Below are positions 1 to 8,890 of a stretch of DNA of 64,000 nucleotides, piece after piece. The DNA is taken from the NCBI GenBank assembly GCA_963819635.1, contig CAWFWX010000008.1, forward strand, positions 186,001-250,000, read 5' to 3'. Positions within the stretch are counted from its first letter, which is position 1, and every line of letters starts with the position of its first letter. The notes beneath the pieces are model-generated. The model was not told the origin of the DNA. It saw only the letters and a program-made list of their open reading frames with translations, and searched no databases. Source of the DNA: JACVRW01 sp963819635. GTDB lineage: Bacteria > Actinomycetota > Thermoleophilia > Solirubrobacterales > Thermoleophilaceae. Made by a program: the position numbers and the translations under genes.

Positions 1-233
1 GCGGCCGTGAGAGTGTGGTGAGGGAGTACCGGCGTCAGTTCGCCGACAACCCGACAGAGCGCTACGTCCTCACGGCCGTCTCGGTGCGACCGGGCCCGAT
101 CGGCCGAGCGAGCGGCAGGTACGTGGTGTCGAGGTTGGGCCGAGACCCGATCACGGGCCGGGTCGCATTCGGCGTGCAGCGCGAGCAGGGTCGTCCCCGG
201 GTGGGGCTCATCGCCGCCACTCCCGATCGCTGA
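1..233 (+). CDS. C-terminal fragment of an unrecognised protein, cut by the window edge
   Basis: An open frame (codons in phase from base 3) enters from the left edge and ends at TGA 231-233, so about 76 C-terminal residues are visible. They form short beta-like stretches (YVLTAV, GRYVVSRL, RVAFGVQ) separated by basic turns, with no diagnostic motif. An internal GTG at 15 could be read as a start, but the frame stays open to the edge, so truncation is more likely. It converges on the lipoprotein gene that follows, only 7 bases away. I do not recognise the family. Confidence 0.45.
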   Translation, partial: GRESVVREYRRQFADNPTERYVLTAVSVRPGPIGRASGRYVVSRLGRDPITGRVAFGVQREQGRPRVGLIAATPDR

Positions 234-240
234 GTCCGGC

Positions 241-798
241 TCAGCAGGCCTTGGCGACGGTGAGGTGGATACTGGCTCCCCTCCGCACGTCGCCGCCCGC
301 AGGAGGGTCGCTTGTGCAGACGACCCAGTCGCCCCCGAGCAGGGCATCCAACAGGCCGCCTTCCTCCTCGACCTCCGCGCGAAGACCAAGAGCGCCGAGC
401 TCGTCGATCGCATCAGCGCGGGTCGCGCCGATCAGATCGGGCACGTTCACCAGGACCTCTCGCGTGACTCGCAGGGCATTCCAGGCAGGGGCCGCGCCAC
501 GGGCACTGGCACCGACGTCGATCAGGTTCGATCCCACACGGAGAGGGACCACCGCGCGGAACTCACCCCGGGCAACACGGGCGGGACGGCCGAGGACGAG
601 CACGCGCGCCCCCCGGGGGTGAACGAGCCCACGTACCTCGACGGTCCCGTCCTGAACCACGGCGGCGTCCGCCGGCGCGGTGATTTCGAGCCGAACCGGC
701 CTCTCGGGCGGGTCATCGCCGCACCCGGAAGCCCATCCGCCGGCGAGCAGGAGCGGGAGCACCAAGCCACAAGCGCGCGCGGGCCGTCTCGCGTTCAT
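241..798 (-). CDS. PASTA-domain lipoprotein with Ig-like domain
   Basis: Predicted exported lipoprotein of 185 residues. An arginine-bearing N-terminus and hydrophobic stretch end in a lipobox (ASGC, Cys26). Residues about 37-115 look like a beta-sandwich of the glucodextranase-B/Ig type (LEITAPADAAVV, VEVRGLVHPRGARV). Residues about 118-183 form one PASTA repeat (VPDLIGATRADAIDEL, then VVCTSDPPAGGDVRRGA). PASTA domains are known for binding muropeptides or beta-lactams in Ser/Thr kinases and PBPs; here the domain sits on a lipoprotein without a kinase, so a cell-wall role is inference. An ATG exists at 804, but GAAGG lies 6 nt before the ATG at 798, which is preferred. Confidence 0.75.
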   Translation of the reverse strand: MNARRPARACGLVLPLLLAGGWASGCGDDPPERPVRLEITAPADAAVVQDGTVEVRGLVHPRGARVLVLGRPARVARGEFRAVVPLRVGSNLIDVGASARGAAPAWNALRVTREVLVNVPDLIGATRADAIDELGALGLRAEVEEEGGLLDALLGGDWVVCTSDPPAGGDVRRGASIHLTVAKAC

Positions 799-867
799 CA
801 GCATCCTTCGATGAGGCTAGCGTCCGCCTGCGGGCCGCCATCCGAGCGGTTCACCCGCTCCGGGTGA

Positions 868-1740
868 TTGCAGCCATACGTCGTGGAGGTACCGTCTGAC
901 CGGACTCGACTGGTCGTGACGGACAACCCCCACAGCACAGGCGCTCGCCCGCCGGAGGACAGTCGGGGCCTGCTCGGCTTCGCGCTGCGCCTCGGTGGCA
1001 GCGCGGCGGGCACCGCGTTGCGGCCGGCGGTTGCGGTCGTGGCGCTCGGCCGCGGAGTTGAGCACGGCATTCGCGATCGGGTCGGTCGGCGCCTCGGAGA
1101 GGGCGTGCTGTCGGCTGTGGACTCCGTGCTCGCCTCCGAGGTTGCAGCGGCGGCAATCGACCGGGTCGTCGCGAGCCCGCTGGCGGAGCGTGCCCTGGCC
1201 GGCGCGCTCGAGGGACCGCTGGTGGACGCGCTGGCGCGCGACGTCGTGCGTCATGCCGTCGTGGAGAGGTTGGCGGATCCGCTGCTGAGCGCCGACGTGC
1301 TGGAGGCGGTGCTGGAGCGCGCCGATCAAGCCAAAGTGCCGCAACGCCTGACCGAGCGGTTACTCGCCGACGGGGTGATCGAGTCGGCCGTCACGAGAGT
1401 CCTGGACGGACCGGAATTGGAACGGGTGGCCGCGGCGGCGCTCGACAGCCCGGCGGCCGAACGACTGGTCGGGCGGGTGATCGAGAGCCGGCTGCTCGAC
1501 GAGGCCGTCGTGCGCCTGCTGCAAAGCGACGACCTATGGCTGATGGTCGACGAGATCGCCCGCAGTCCGGCTGTGACCGAGGCGATCACACAGCAGAGCC
1601 TCGGCTTCGCGGACCAGGTCGCCGGCGGAGTGCGGGCCCGCTCCCGCAGCGCCGACGTGTGGCTCGAGAGCGCCGCCCGGCGCGCGCTGCGGCGCAGGCC
1701 GGCTGGTGAGCTTCCTCCCGACGGGGAGCACACGCAGTGA
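868..1740 (+). CDS. Helical repeat protein of unknown function upstream of RDD gene
   Basis: A 290-residue acidic protein I do not recognise. From about residue 60 to 260 it consists of repeated amphipathic helices rich in Ala, Leu, Val and Arg, with recurring pieces such as ASPLAERAL, DSPAAERL and ARSPAVTEA, about 25-40 residues apart. This suggests a solenoid made by internal duplication. No signal peptide or membrane segment is clear. The start is uncertain: TTG at 868 gives the longest form, and GTG at 883 or 916 are alternatives; none has a good ribosome site. It overlaps the RDD gene by GTGA, so the two are probably translationally coupled and the product may act at the membrane with it. 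Confidence 0.6.
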   Translation: MQPYVVEVPSDRTRLVVTDNPHSTGARPPEDSRGLLGFALRLGGSAAGTALRPAVAVVALGRGVEHGIRDRVGRRLGEGVLSAVDSVLASEVAAAAIDRVVASPLAERALAGALEGPLVDALARDVVRHAVVERLADPLLSADVLEAVLERADQAKVPQRLTERLLADGVIESAVTRVLDGPELERVAAAALDSPAAERLVGRVIESRLLDEAVVRLLQSDDLWLMVDEIARSPAVTEAITQQSLGFADQVAGGVRARSRSADVWLESAARRALRRRPAGELPPDGEHTQ

Positions 1741-2273
1741 GTCACGCCGCGTCGGGCGAACCGAACCGCGCAGCCTTCGTGCCAGCCGGCGTCCAGCGGG
1801 CCTCCGAAGCGCGCCCCGAGACCGCCGCGCCCCCACTCGCTCCGGAGTACGTCGGCCTGGTGACGCGCGCAATTGCCTTCACGCTGGACGCCGCGCTGAT
1901 CAACCTCATTGCGATCGTGGTAGTGGCCGCGGTAGGCCTCACCCTGTCCGTGCTCTCGGTGCCCGACGCGGTGTCGACCGTGGCGATCGTGAGTGGCTGC
2001 GCCGCCTTCGTCGCCTGGACGATCGGCTACTTCGTGACCTTCTGGTCGACGACCGGCCAGACGCCCGGCAGCCGCCTGCTCCGGATCCGAGTTTGCCGGG
2101 CGAGCGACGGGGGCGTGCTGCGGCCCCGTCGGGCGCTGCTGCGACTGGCGGGACTCACGCTGGCCGCGATTCCCCTCGGCGCCGGCTTCCTGCCGATACT
2201 CGTGGACGACCGCCGCCGCGGCCTCCAGGACATGCTCGCCGGCACGGTCGTGGTAGGCGTCGACCTTCCCTAG
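1737..2273 (+). CDS. RDD family membrane protein
   Basis: A 178-residue membrane protein of the RDD family, whose members are small multi-pass proteins of mostly unknown transport function. After a proline- and alanine-rich N-terminus, three hydrophobic segments are visible (about residues 42-68, 82-105 and 140-160). The family pattern is present: VTRAIAFTLDAALINL in the first helix, then TTGQTPGSRLLRIRV, and a C-terminal DDRRRGLQDMLAGTVVV. The GTG start overlaps the stop of the preceding helical-repeat gene (GTGA), so the pair is likely one operon. Confidence 0.85.
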   Translation: MSHAASGEPNRAAFVPAGVQRASEARPETAAPPLAPEYVGLVTRAIAFTLDAALINLIAIVVVAAVGLTLSVLSVPDAVSTVAIVSGCAAFVAWTIGYFVTFWSTTGQTPGSRLLRIRVCRASDGGVLRPRRALLRLAGLTLAAIPLGAGFLPILVDDRRRGLQDMLAGTVVVGVDLP

Positions 2274-2333
2274 CGGGGATCGCGGGCGCATCCCCTGGAA
2301 GGGTGAAAGTGCAAGTCGTCGAAGTAAGCCGCC

Positions 2334-3419
2334 ATGTCGGCTGAAGCCCGACCCCGTGCGGCAGCCGGCAGCGCGATGGCTGCATGGAGCGCGAAGGCGC
2401 TCCTAATCGCCGCGGGCGTGTTCCTGGTCGGTGGGGCGATCTGGTACGCCCGGTCGGCCACCGTTCCCCTGATCGTCGCGGCGCTCATCAGCACGCAGCT
2501 GCTGCCTCTCATCGAGTTGGCGACGCGCCGCGGCATGGCGCGCTGGCTGGCCGTAGCGGCAAGCCTGCTGGGCGTAGTCGTGATCGGCGTGGGATTGGCG
2601 TGGGTATTCACCGACGCGCTCTTCGGCAACCTGGGAGGCGTCGGCGAGGACGTCAGCGAGGGTGCCGACAAGGCCGTTGCCTGGCTGGGCGACAACAACG
2701 ACTGGGTCGCGCAGCACGAGGACGCGATCCACGACTTCCTCAAGAGCATCCTGCCCGCCGCGAAGGACGCCGCCGGCGGCGTCCTGGAGGGTGCGCTTGG
2801 CGTGCTTTCCCTCACCGCACAGCTGGTCAGCGGCGCCCTGCTGGTGCTCGTCTTCCTGCTCTACATGCTCACGAGCGGCGACGCCATCTGGGGCTGGATC
2901 CGGGACCGCTTCAGCCCGGACCGCCGCGATCGCGTGGCCGGTGTGGGCCGCGCAGCCTGGAACGCCGCGAGCGGCTACATCCGCGGCATCAGCCTCATCG
3001 CGCTCATCGACACCACGGTGATCACGCTGGGCATGCTCGTGATCGGGACCCCGCACGTCGGCACGCTCGCGCTGCTCAGCTTCGTGACGCTCTTCGTCCC
3101 GATCCTCGGCGCCTGGGTCTCGGGCGCCGTCATCGTCCTCGTCACTCTCGCGTCCGTCGGCACCGGCGCCGCCGTGGCGATGGCCGTCGTCATCCTCGTC
3201 GCCCAGCAGCTCGACAGCATGTTCGTGACTCCGCTCGTCTACCAGCAAACGGTCAACCTGCACCCGATCGTCACGCTCACCGCGGTCATCGTCGGGAGCC
3301 AGCTGCTCGGCATCGTCGGCGCGTTCCTGGCCGTGCCGATGGTCGCTGTCGGCTGGTCGATTTACAAGGCGCTCGAGCAGCGAGACCCCGAGCCGGCGAG
3401 CGCTGTCACGGGAGGGTGA
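2334..3419 (+). CDS. AI-2E family transporter (PerM-like membrane protein)
   Basis: A 361-residue integral membrane protein of the AI-2E/PerM family, known for export of autoinducer-2 in one member and cation exchange in others; the substrate here is unknown. Two helices near the N-terminus are followed by a soluble acidic loop (about residues 100-150, with KAVAWLGDNNDWVAQHE). A conserved C-terminal half follows, with helices around GALLVLVFLLYMLTSGDAI, the amphipathic segment DRVAGVGRAAWNAASGYIRG, and the family end signature TPLVYQQTVNLHPIVTL. The ATG lies 60 bases after the RDD gene and the HdeD-like gene begins 3 bases after the stop, so 1.7-5.6 kb may be one transcription unit. Confidence 0.85.
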   Translation: MSAEARPRAAAGSAMAAWSAKALLIAAGVFLVGGAIWYARSATVPLIVAALISTQLLPLIELATRRGMARWLAVAASLLGVVVIGVGLAWVFTDALFGNLGGVGEDVSEGADKAVAWLGDNNDWVAQHEDAIHDFLKSILPAAKDAAGGVLEGALGVLSLTAQLVSGALLVLVFLLYMLTSGDAIWGWIRDRFSPDRRDRVAGVGRAAWNAASGYIRGISLIALIDTTVITLGMLVIGTPHVGTLALLSFVTLFVPILGAWVSGAVIVLVTLASVGTGAAVAMAVVILVAQQLDSMFVTPLVYQQTVNLHPIVTLTAVIVGSQLLGIVGAFLAVPMVAVGWSIYKALEQRDPEPASAVTGG

Positions 3420-3422
3420 ACC

Positions 3423-3970
3423 ATGTCCACGAACCCTGCTGACAACCTGCGCTCCGTCACGAGCTTCTGGTGGCTGTTCGTGCTGTTCGGCGTCGTGACC
3501 CTTGGTGTGGGCCTGTTCTTCGTCGTCTCGCCACATGAGACGCTCAGCACGTTCACGGTCATCGCCGGCATCTTTCTGCTGGTGGACGGCGTGCTGGCGA
3601 TCTTTGCCTCGATCTTCAGCAAGGGCGACGGCCGCGGCCTGCTCGCGCTCATCGGCGTGCTCAGCGTGCTTGCCGGCCTGGTGCTGATCAAGAAGCCGTT
3701 CGACACGCTCGTGGTCTTCACCCTGATCGTCGGCCTCTGGTTCGTCGTCGCCGGCATCGTGCGCTTCGTGGTCGCACTGGCATCGCCCGAGGACCGCGGC
3801 GGGAACATCGTCACCGCGATCCTCGACCTGATCGCGGGCATCGTGATCCTGTCCTGGCCGGATCTCGGCCTGGCGACGCTCGCCGTGATCATCGGCATCG
3901 TCCTGATCTTGCGCGGACTGCTTTTCATCGCCTCCGGCTGGCAACTGCACAAGCTGACCAGCGCAAGTGA
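3423..3970 (+). CDS. HdeD family membrane protein, frame broken near its stop
   Basis: Small membrane protein of the HdeD/DUF308 family (acid-resistance-type membrane proteins). About 180 residues contain six hydrophobic helices arranged as two similar halves (WWLFVLFGVVTLGVGLFFVV, then GLLALIGVLSVLAGLVLI and the LLFIASGWQLHKL end). The reading frame lacks a stop where the family normally ends and runs on into the MFS gene as meaningless arginine-rich sequence. Adding one base near 3950-3960 would place TGA at 3968-3970, overlapping the MFS GTG start as GTGA, the junction type used repeatedly here, and gives exactly 183 codons. A missing base is therefore likely. Confidence 0.75.
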
Positions 3971-5614
3971 GCACAGGCAAGACAGGGGCGCAGGCCGGAG
4001 CCACACTGGTCTTGCTCACCCTGGCCTCCGGCCAGTTTCTGATGACGCTCGACACCTCGGTGATGAACGTCGCAATCGCGACGGTCGCCGAGGATGTCGG
4101 GACCGACGTCACCGGTATTCAGACCGCGATCACCCTCTACACGCTGGTGATGGCCACGCTGATGATCACCGGCGGGAAGGTGGGCGCCCTGATCGGTCGC
4201 AAGCGGGCGTTCGCGATCGGCTGCGTGATCTACGGCGCGGGATCGTTCATCACGTCGATCTCGCAGTCGCTGCCGGTTCTGCTGGTCGGGTGGTCGCTTC
4301 TCGAGGGTGTCGGCGCGGCGCTGATCCTCCCCGCGATCGTTGCGCTCGTGGCGGCCAACTTCGGGGCGGAGGGCCGACCACGTGCCTACGGCCTGGTGAT
4401 GGCGGCGGGCGCGATCGCCGTCGCGGTCGGCCCGCTTATCGGCGGACTGTTCACGTCCTATCTGAGCTGGCGGCTGGTGTTCGCCGGTGAGGTGCTGATC
4501 GTGCTGGGAATCCTGGTGCTGACGCGGCGCATCGCAGACGAGCCCCCGGGGCAGCGGCCCAAGATCGATCTGGTGGGGGTCGTGCTGTCGGCGGCCGGGC
4601 TCGGCCTCGCCGTCTTCGGCGTGCTGCGCTCGAGCGTCTGGGGATGGGTCGCCCCGAAGCAGGACGCGCCGGAGCTGTTCGGCGTATCGGCCACGTTGTG
4701 GCTGATCCTCGGCGGGCTCTTCGTGGTCTGGATGTTCTTCGAGTGGGAGTCCCGGCTCGAGGAGCGCGGCGACGAGCCGCTCGTGCGCCCGTCGCTTCTC
4801 AAGAACACGCAGCTCGTCGGCGGCCTGCGGATCTTCTTCTTCCAGTACTTCGTCCAGTCGGGCGTGTTCTTCATCGTGCCGCTGTTCCTGTCGGTCTCTC
4901 TCGGGCTCTCGGCGATCGACACCGGGGTCCGCCTCCTGCCGCTGTCGGTGACGCTGTTGCTCGCGGCCGTCGGGATCCCGCGCTTCCGCCCGGACGCGAA
5001 TCCACGCCGCGTCGTGCGGCTCGGGCTGGTCGCGATGCTGGCCGGCACCGTCGTGCTGCTCGCCGCCATCGACGAGGACGCCTCGGCCGAGATCGTCACG
5101 TTGCCGCTGCTGCTGCTGGGACTGGGAATCGGCGCCCTGGCCTCCCAGCTCGGCAGCGTCGCAGTGTCGGCCGTGCCCGACGAGCTAAGCCCCGAGGTCG
5201 GCGGGCTTCAGAACACCGGCACCAACCTCGGCGCGTCGCTCGGAACCGCGCTGGCAGGCTCGGTCCTGATCGCCAGTCTCACCGCGACGCTCATGACCGG
5301 CATCGAGCAGAACCCGGCTGTCCCACCCGAGGTCCGCGACAGGGCGGACGTGCAGGCTAGCCAGCGGTGTTCCCTTCCTCTCCGACGCCGATCTCGAGTC
5401 CGCGCTCGATGAGGCCGACGTGCCGGACGAGGCCGCATCGGCGATCGTCGACGAAAACTCGAAGGCGCGGCTGCGCGCGCTGCAAGGCGCGCTGGCGGTC
5501 ATCGCGATCGTCGCGGCGCTGGCCCTGTTCTTCACCAACGGGATCCCGACTCGCCAGCCCGGATCAGTGGCGGCCGACGCCCAGCGAGCGCCGCCGCGCA
5601 CCGACGACGCCTGA
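3967..5614 (+). CDS. MFS drug exporter, DHA2 (EmrB/QacA-like), one frameshift
   Basis: A multidrug-type major facilitator exporter of the 14-helix DHA2 group, expected to use proton antiport. Typical motifs are visible: TLDTSVMNVAIATV in helix 1, GALIGRKRAFAIG in the loop between helices 2 and 3, and the motif-C-like GPLIGGLF. The frame shifts near 5356: the upstream part ends RADVQA and the family C-terminus (GVPFLSDADLESALDEA, a final helix ALAVIAIVAALALFF, then a short tail) continues one frame over to TGA 5612-5614. Removing one G from CAGG at about 5355-5356 gives VQLASGVPFL and exactly 549 codons. The GTG start overlaps the HdeD gene end. Confidence 0.85.
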
Positions 5615-5633
5615 CCTCAGCAATGTCAGTCAG

Positions 5634-7979
5634 TTACTGCCGCGCCATCGCGACTCGCAGGAGCTCCTCCGCGCTGATCAGGTGGTCCACGTCCTCGGCC
5701 GCCTCGTCGATGTCGATCTGGACCCAGCGGACCCGGCCGGTGAAGGCATTGTCGGAGCCGTGGTCGTCGCTGACGGGTGTCGCGCTGTCGCGGCCCAGGT
5801 CCGTCGTCTCGTCCCCGGAGAACGCCATCGGCACGCTGTGCTCGACGCGGCCGTCGCCGACCTTGTCGCCGTCCACGTAGAGCGTCACGTCGCCGCCCTT
5901 GGCCAGTCCGCCGCCGTCGTAGGCGAACTCCATCCGGACCTGGTGCTCACCGGGCGGCACGGGCCGCTCCCCGCGGACCTTGAAGCGCTGGAGGCCGAAG
6001 AAGTTGTAACAGTAGGTCGGCCGGCCCTCGTGGAGGTAGAGACTCCAGCCGGCGTAGGCGCCGCCCTGGGCGATGATCACCCCTTCGCCACCGCCCTCCG
6101 GGACCTCGATCTGCCCAGTCACGGCGTGCGACTTGTTCTTGATGACGAGGACCGAGTTCTCGGACAGCCGGCCCATTCCCTCGTACAGCAGCTGCGACTT
6201 GCCTTTGACGAGCTGCGGGCGCCCGGCGATGTCCGCGTTGAAGCGCTCGAAGCGACGGTCGTCGAGCGGGAGGACGTTGTAGCGGGCGGCCTCGATCAGG
6301 AACAGCCGCTGGAGCTCATGGAGCCTCTCGGGCTGTTCCGCGGACAGGTCGTGGGCCTGGGTCCAGTCGTCCGGGGCGTACAGCTCCCAGACGTCGTCGT
6401 CGAGGGCGGGCATCTCGGTCGGCTTCCACGGGATGCTGTGGCGGGTCACGGCGGTCCAGCCCTTGTGGTAGATCCCGCGGTTGACGAACATCTCGAAGTA
6501 CTGCGTCTCCCGGTGCTCGGGTGCCGCGGGGTCGTCGAAGGTGGGGGCCATGCTCTTCCCGTGCAGCGGCATCTGCTGCACGCCGTGAACGAAGGTCGGC
6601 TCGGGCAGGCCCGCGACGTCGAGCACGGTCGCCGCGATGTCGATCACGTGGCTGAATTGGGCGCGCACCTCACCCCGGGCGTCGAAGCCATTTGGCCAGT
6701 GCACCACGGTCCCGTTGCGGGTGCCGCCCCAATGCGAGGCGACCTGTTTGGTCCACTGATAGGGGGTGTCCATTGCGTGCGCCCAGCCGACGGCGTAGTG
6801 GTTGTTGGCCGCGATGGTGCCGAACTGGTCGATCCGCTCGGCCATGAACTCGGTGGTCTCGATGCCCGCGGCCCCGTTGAGCGAGATCATCTCGTTGAAC
6901 GTGCCCTGCGGCGTCCCCTCGCCCGAGGCGCCGTTGTCGCCCACGATGTAGTAGATCAGCGTGTCGTCGAGGACCTCGAGATCCGCGAGCGCGTCGACGA
7001 GCCGGCCGATGTGATGGTCCACGTGCTCGAGGAAGCCGGCGTACACCTCCATCTGGCGCGCCAGCACCGGCTTGAGGTCATCGGGCATGTCCTCCCAAGC
7101 CGGGATCTCTTCCGGCCGGTCGGTCAGCTCGGCCTCGGGCGGGATCACGCCAAGCTCCTTCTGGCGCGCGAAGGTCTCCTCGCGAAGCGCGTCCCAGCCC
7201 CTGTCGAAGCGGCCCTTGTACTTGTCCGACCACTCGACCGGGACGTGGTGCGGCGCGTGCGTGGCGCCGGGCGCGAAATAGGCGAAGAACGGCTTGTCCG
7301 GCATCAGTGCCTTCTGCTGGCGGACCCAGTCGATCGCGCGGTCAGTCATGTCCTCGGTGAGGTGGTAGCCCTCCTCCGGGGTGCGGTCCGGCTCGATCGG
7401 AACGGTTCCGTCGTACAGGGACGGCGCGTATTGGTTGGCCTCGCCGCCGATGAAGCCGTAGAAGTGCTCGAACCCGCCGCCTCCGCTCGGCCAAGCGTCG
7501 AACGGGCCCAGTGGGCTCGTCTCCCAGACCGGCACCTCGTGGCACTTGCCGAACTGCGCCGTGGAGTAGCCGTTGAGCTTGAGCGTCTCCGCGAGCGGCG
7601 CCGCGGTGTTCGGGCGGATCGAGTTGTACCCCGGCGCGGACGTGGCGATCTCAGTGATGCCGCCCATCCCGACGGAGTGGTGGTTGCGCCCAGTCAGCAG
7701 CGCCTGCCGCGTCGGCGAGCACAGCGCGGTCGTGTGGAAGCGGTTGTACTTCAGCCCGTTCTCGGCCAGCCGTTCCGCGACGGGGGTCGAGCACGGTCCT
7801 CCGAACGCGCTCGAGGCGCCGAAGCCGACGTCGTCGAGCAGCACGATCAGCACGTTCGGCGCACCCGCCGGCGGGCGCAGCGGCTTGATCGGCGGGAAGG
7901 AAGTGGCGGGATCCTTCGCGTCGTAGGTGATCAGGCCCTCATGCGGGCGGTCGGGCATCGGTAGGACGTCGCGCTGCAT
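5634..7979 (-). CDS. Arylsulfatase (type I sulfatase family)
   Basis: Sulfatase of 781 residues, close in length to mycobacterial AtsA-type arylsulfatases (about 790). It hydrolyses sulfate esters. The metal-binding start is VLIVLLDDVGFG (Asp49, Asp50), and the formylglycine-generating motif is C-S-P-T-R at residues 87-91, so Cys87 is the residue converted to formylglycine. TGRNHHSVGMG and a later DNGASGEG segment are also typical. No signal peptide is seen, so it is probably cytoplasmic. ATG 7979 is preferred over an upstream start at 8063 because AGGGAG lies 7 bases ahead. It diverges from the DUF6325 gene across an operator-like dyad at 8031-8057. A sulfate-assimilation set lies about 50 kb away, and no maturase is visible here. 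Confidence 0.93.
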   Translation of the reverse strand: MQRDVLPMPDRPHEGLITYDAKDPATSFPPIKPLRPPAGAPNVLIVLLDDVGFGASSAFGGPCSTPVAERLAENGLKYNRFHTTALCSPTRQALLTGRNHHSVGMGGITEIATSAPGYNSIRPNTAAPLAETLKLNGYSTAQFGKCHEVPVWETSPLGPFDAWPSGGGGFEHFYGFIGGEANQYAPSLYDGTVPIEPDRTPEEGYHLTEDMTDRAIDWVRQQKALMPDKPFFAYFAPGATHAPHHVPVEWSDKYKGRFDRGWDALREETFARQKELGVIPPEAELTDRPEEIPAWEDMPDDLKPVLARQMEVYAGFLEHVDHHIGRLVDALADLEVLDDTLIYYIVGDNGASGEGTPQGTFNEMISLNGAAGIETTEFMAERIDQFGTIAANNHYAVGWAHAMDTPYQWTKQVASHWGGTRNGTVVHWPNGFDARGEVRAQFSHVIDIAATVLDVAGLPEPTFVHGVQQMPLHGKSMAPTFDDPAAPEHRETQYFEMFVNRGIYHKGWTAVTRHSIPWKPTEMPALDDDVWELYAPDDWTQAHDLSAEQPERLHELQRLFLIEAARYNVLPLDDRRFERFNADIAGRPQLVKGKSQLLYEGMGRLSENSVLVIKNKSHAVTGQIEVPEGGGEGVIIAQGGAYAGWSLYLHEGRPTYCYNFFGLQRFKVRGERPVPPGEHQVRMEFAYDGGGLAKGGDVTLYVDGDKVGDGRVEHSVPMAFSGDETTDLGRDSATPVSDDHGSDNAFTGRVRWVQIDIDEAAEDVDHLISAEELLRVAMARQ

Positions 7980-8030
7980 TCGAGTCTCCCTTGACAAGTT
8001 GAACGGGACTCTCGCTACCCGTGGGGTGAC

Positions 8031-8057
8031 GCGCATCACCCGACCCGGGTGATGCGC
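8031..8057. promoter_or_regulatory. Operator-like 12-bp inverted repeat between divergent promoters
   Basis: A perfect dyad, GCGCATCACCCG and CGGGTGATGCGC, is separated by ACC. A third half-site, GGTGACGCG, immediately precedes it at 8024-8032 and forms an overlapping dyad with its left arm. A TAGCGT hexamer at 8076-8081 could be the -10 for the rightward DUF6325 gene, and TAGCGA (minus strand, 8012-8017) the -10 for the arylsulfatase. The dyad would then cover both -35 regions, a placement fitting a repressor of both genes. The regulator is not identifiable here. Confidence 0.6.
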
Positions 8058-8125
8058 TCGCACCCGCCCCGCGTCTAGCGTGAGCCTCCTTATCTGCGAC
8101 CGCGCGACGACGAATGGAGGCGTGG

Positions 8126-8572
8126 ATGGAAGCGCACGAAGACGAGCTGGGCCCCATCGACATTCTGGTGATCGAGTTCCCCGCCGACGCGCCGATGACC
8201 GGCGAGGCGGTGCCGATCTTCCTCGATCTCGTCGATCGCGGGACTATCCGCGTGCTCGACGTGCTGTTTGTCAGGCGGGGCGAGGACGGAACGGTCTCGG
8301 GCTTCGAGGCCAGCGATCTGGACGCCGACACGATCGGTGACCTGAAGGTCTTCGAGGGTGCCTCGACGGGGCTCTTGGGCGACGACGACGTGGGGACCGT
8401 GGGCGAGTTGCTGGAGGCCGGAAGCGCCGGGGTGATGATCGTCTACGAGAACCGTTGGGCGGCTCCGTTCGCGGCCGCCGTGCGTCGCAACGGCGGCGTG
8501 GTGGTGGCCAACCAGCGGATCACGGCGCAGGAGCTGATGGATGCGATCGACACCGCCGACGCGGTGTCCTGA
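8126..8572 (+). CDS. DUF6325 family protein
   Basis: A 148-residue soluble protein of the DUF6325 family (formerly annotated with DUF1269); its function is unknown. The family signature is clear at the N-terminus: GPIDILVIEFPADAP, then LVDRGTIRVLDVLFVRRGEDG. The C-terminal half has VGELLEAGSAGVMIVYENRW followed by RITAQELMDAI. ATG 8126 is chosen over ATG 8114 because GGAGG at 8116-8120 sits 5 bases before it. The SHOCT protein gene follows 15 bases downstream; this pairing is common in actinobacteria, and such proteins are often linked to envelope or stress regulation, which is inference. Confidence 0.8.
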   Translation: MEAHEDELGPIDILVIEFPADAPMTGEAVPIFLDLVDRGTIRVLDVLFVRRGEDGTVSGFEASDLDADTIGDLKVFEGASTGLLGDDDVGTVGELLEAGSAGVMIVYENRWAAPFAAAVRRNGGVVVANQRITAQELMDAIDTADAVS

Positions 8573-8587
8573 CCGGAGGGATCTCTC

Positions 8588-8878
8588 ATGCCAGGTTTGC
8601 TTCGCGGGATGGCCCGCGTCGCCGTTGTGTCGGGCACCGCAACCGCCGTCTCCAATCGCGTCAGCCGTCGCCAGGGGAACCGCTGGGCCGCTCAGAACGA
8701 GGAGGCGTACGCCCAGCAACAAGAGTACGCTCAGCCACAGGCGCCTCCCCCGGCCGCCGCGCCTGCCGCCGGCGGCGAGAGCCGTCTCGAGCAGCTGCAG
8801 GCGCTCGGTGAGCTCAAGGAACAGGGCGTCCTGAACGACCAGGAGTTCGAGGCCGAGAAGGCCCGCATCCTCGGCTGA
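8588..8878 (+). CDS. SHOCT domain protein
   Basis: A 96-residue protein with a basic N-terminus (GMARVAVVSGTATAVSNRVS), a Gln- and Pro-rich linker (about residues 38-60) and a C-terminal SHOCT module (LEQLQALGELKEQGVLNDQ, EFEAEKARIL). SHOCT modules are short two-helix oligomerisation elements. GGAGGGA lies 5 bases before the ATG. It forms an operon with the DUF6325 gene. The N-terminal hydrophobic stretch may associate with the membrane, but it is short. Confidence 0.85.
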   Translation: MPGLLRGMARVAVVSGTATAVSNRVSRRQGNRWAAQNEEAYAQQQEYAQPQAPPPAAAPAAGGESRLEQLQALGELKEQGVLNDQEFEAEKARILG

Positions 8879-8890
8879 CCGACATCTCCG

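Noticed and set aside
3967..5614. Programmed +1 frameshifting in the MFS gene and other broken genes
   Set aside because: The sites share no slippery sequence or stop codon at the shift point, and the affected families are not known to use recoding; indels are simpler.
5367..7964. Long open frame on the plus strand opposite the arylsulfatase
   Set aside because: It is antisense shadow of a GC-rich gene: the product is rich in Val, Arg and Asp without domains, while the minus strand encodes a complete sulfatase.
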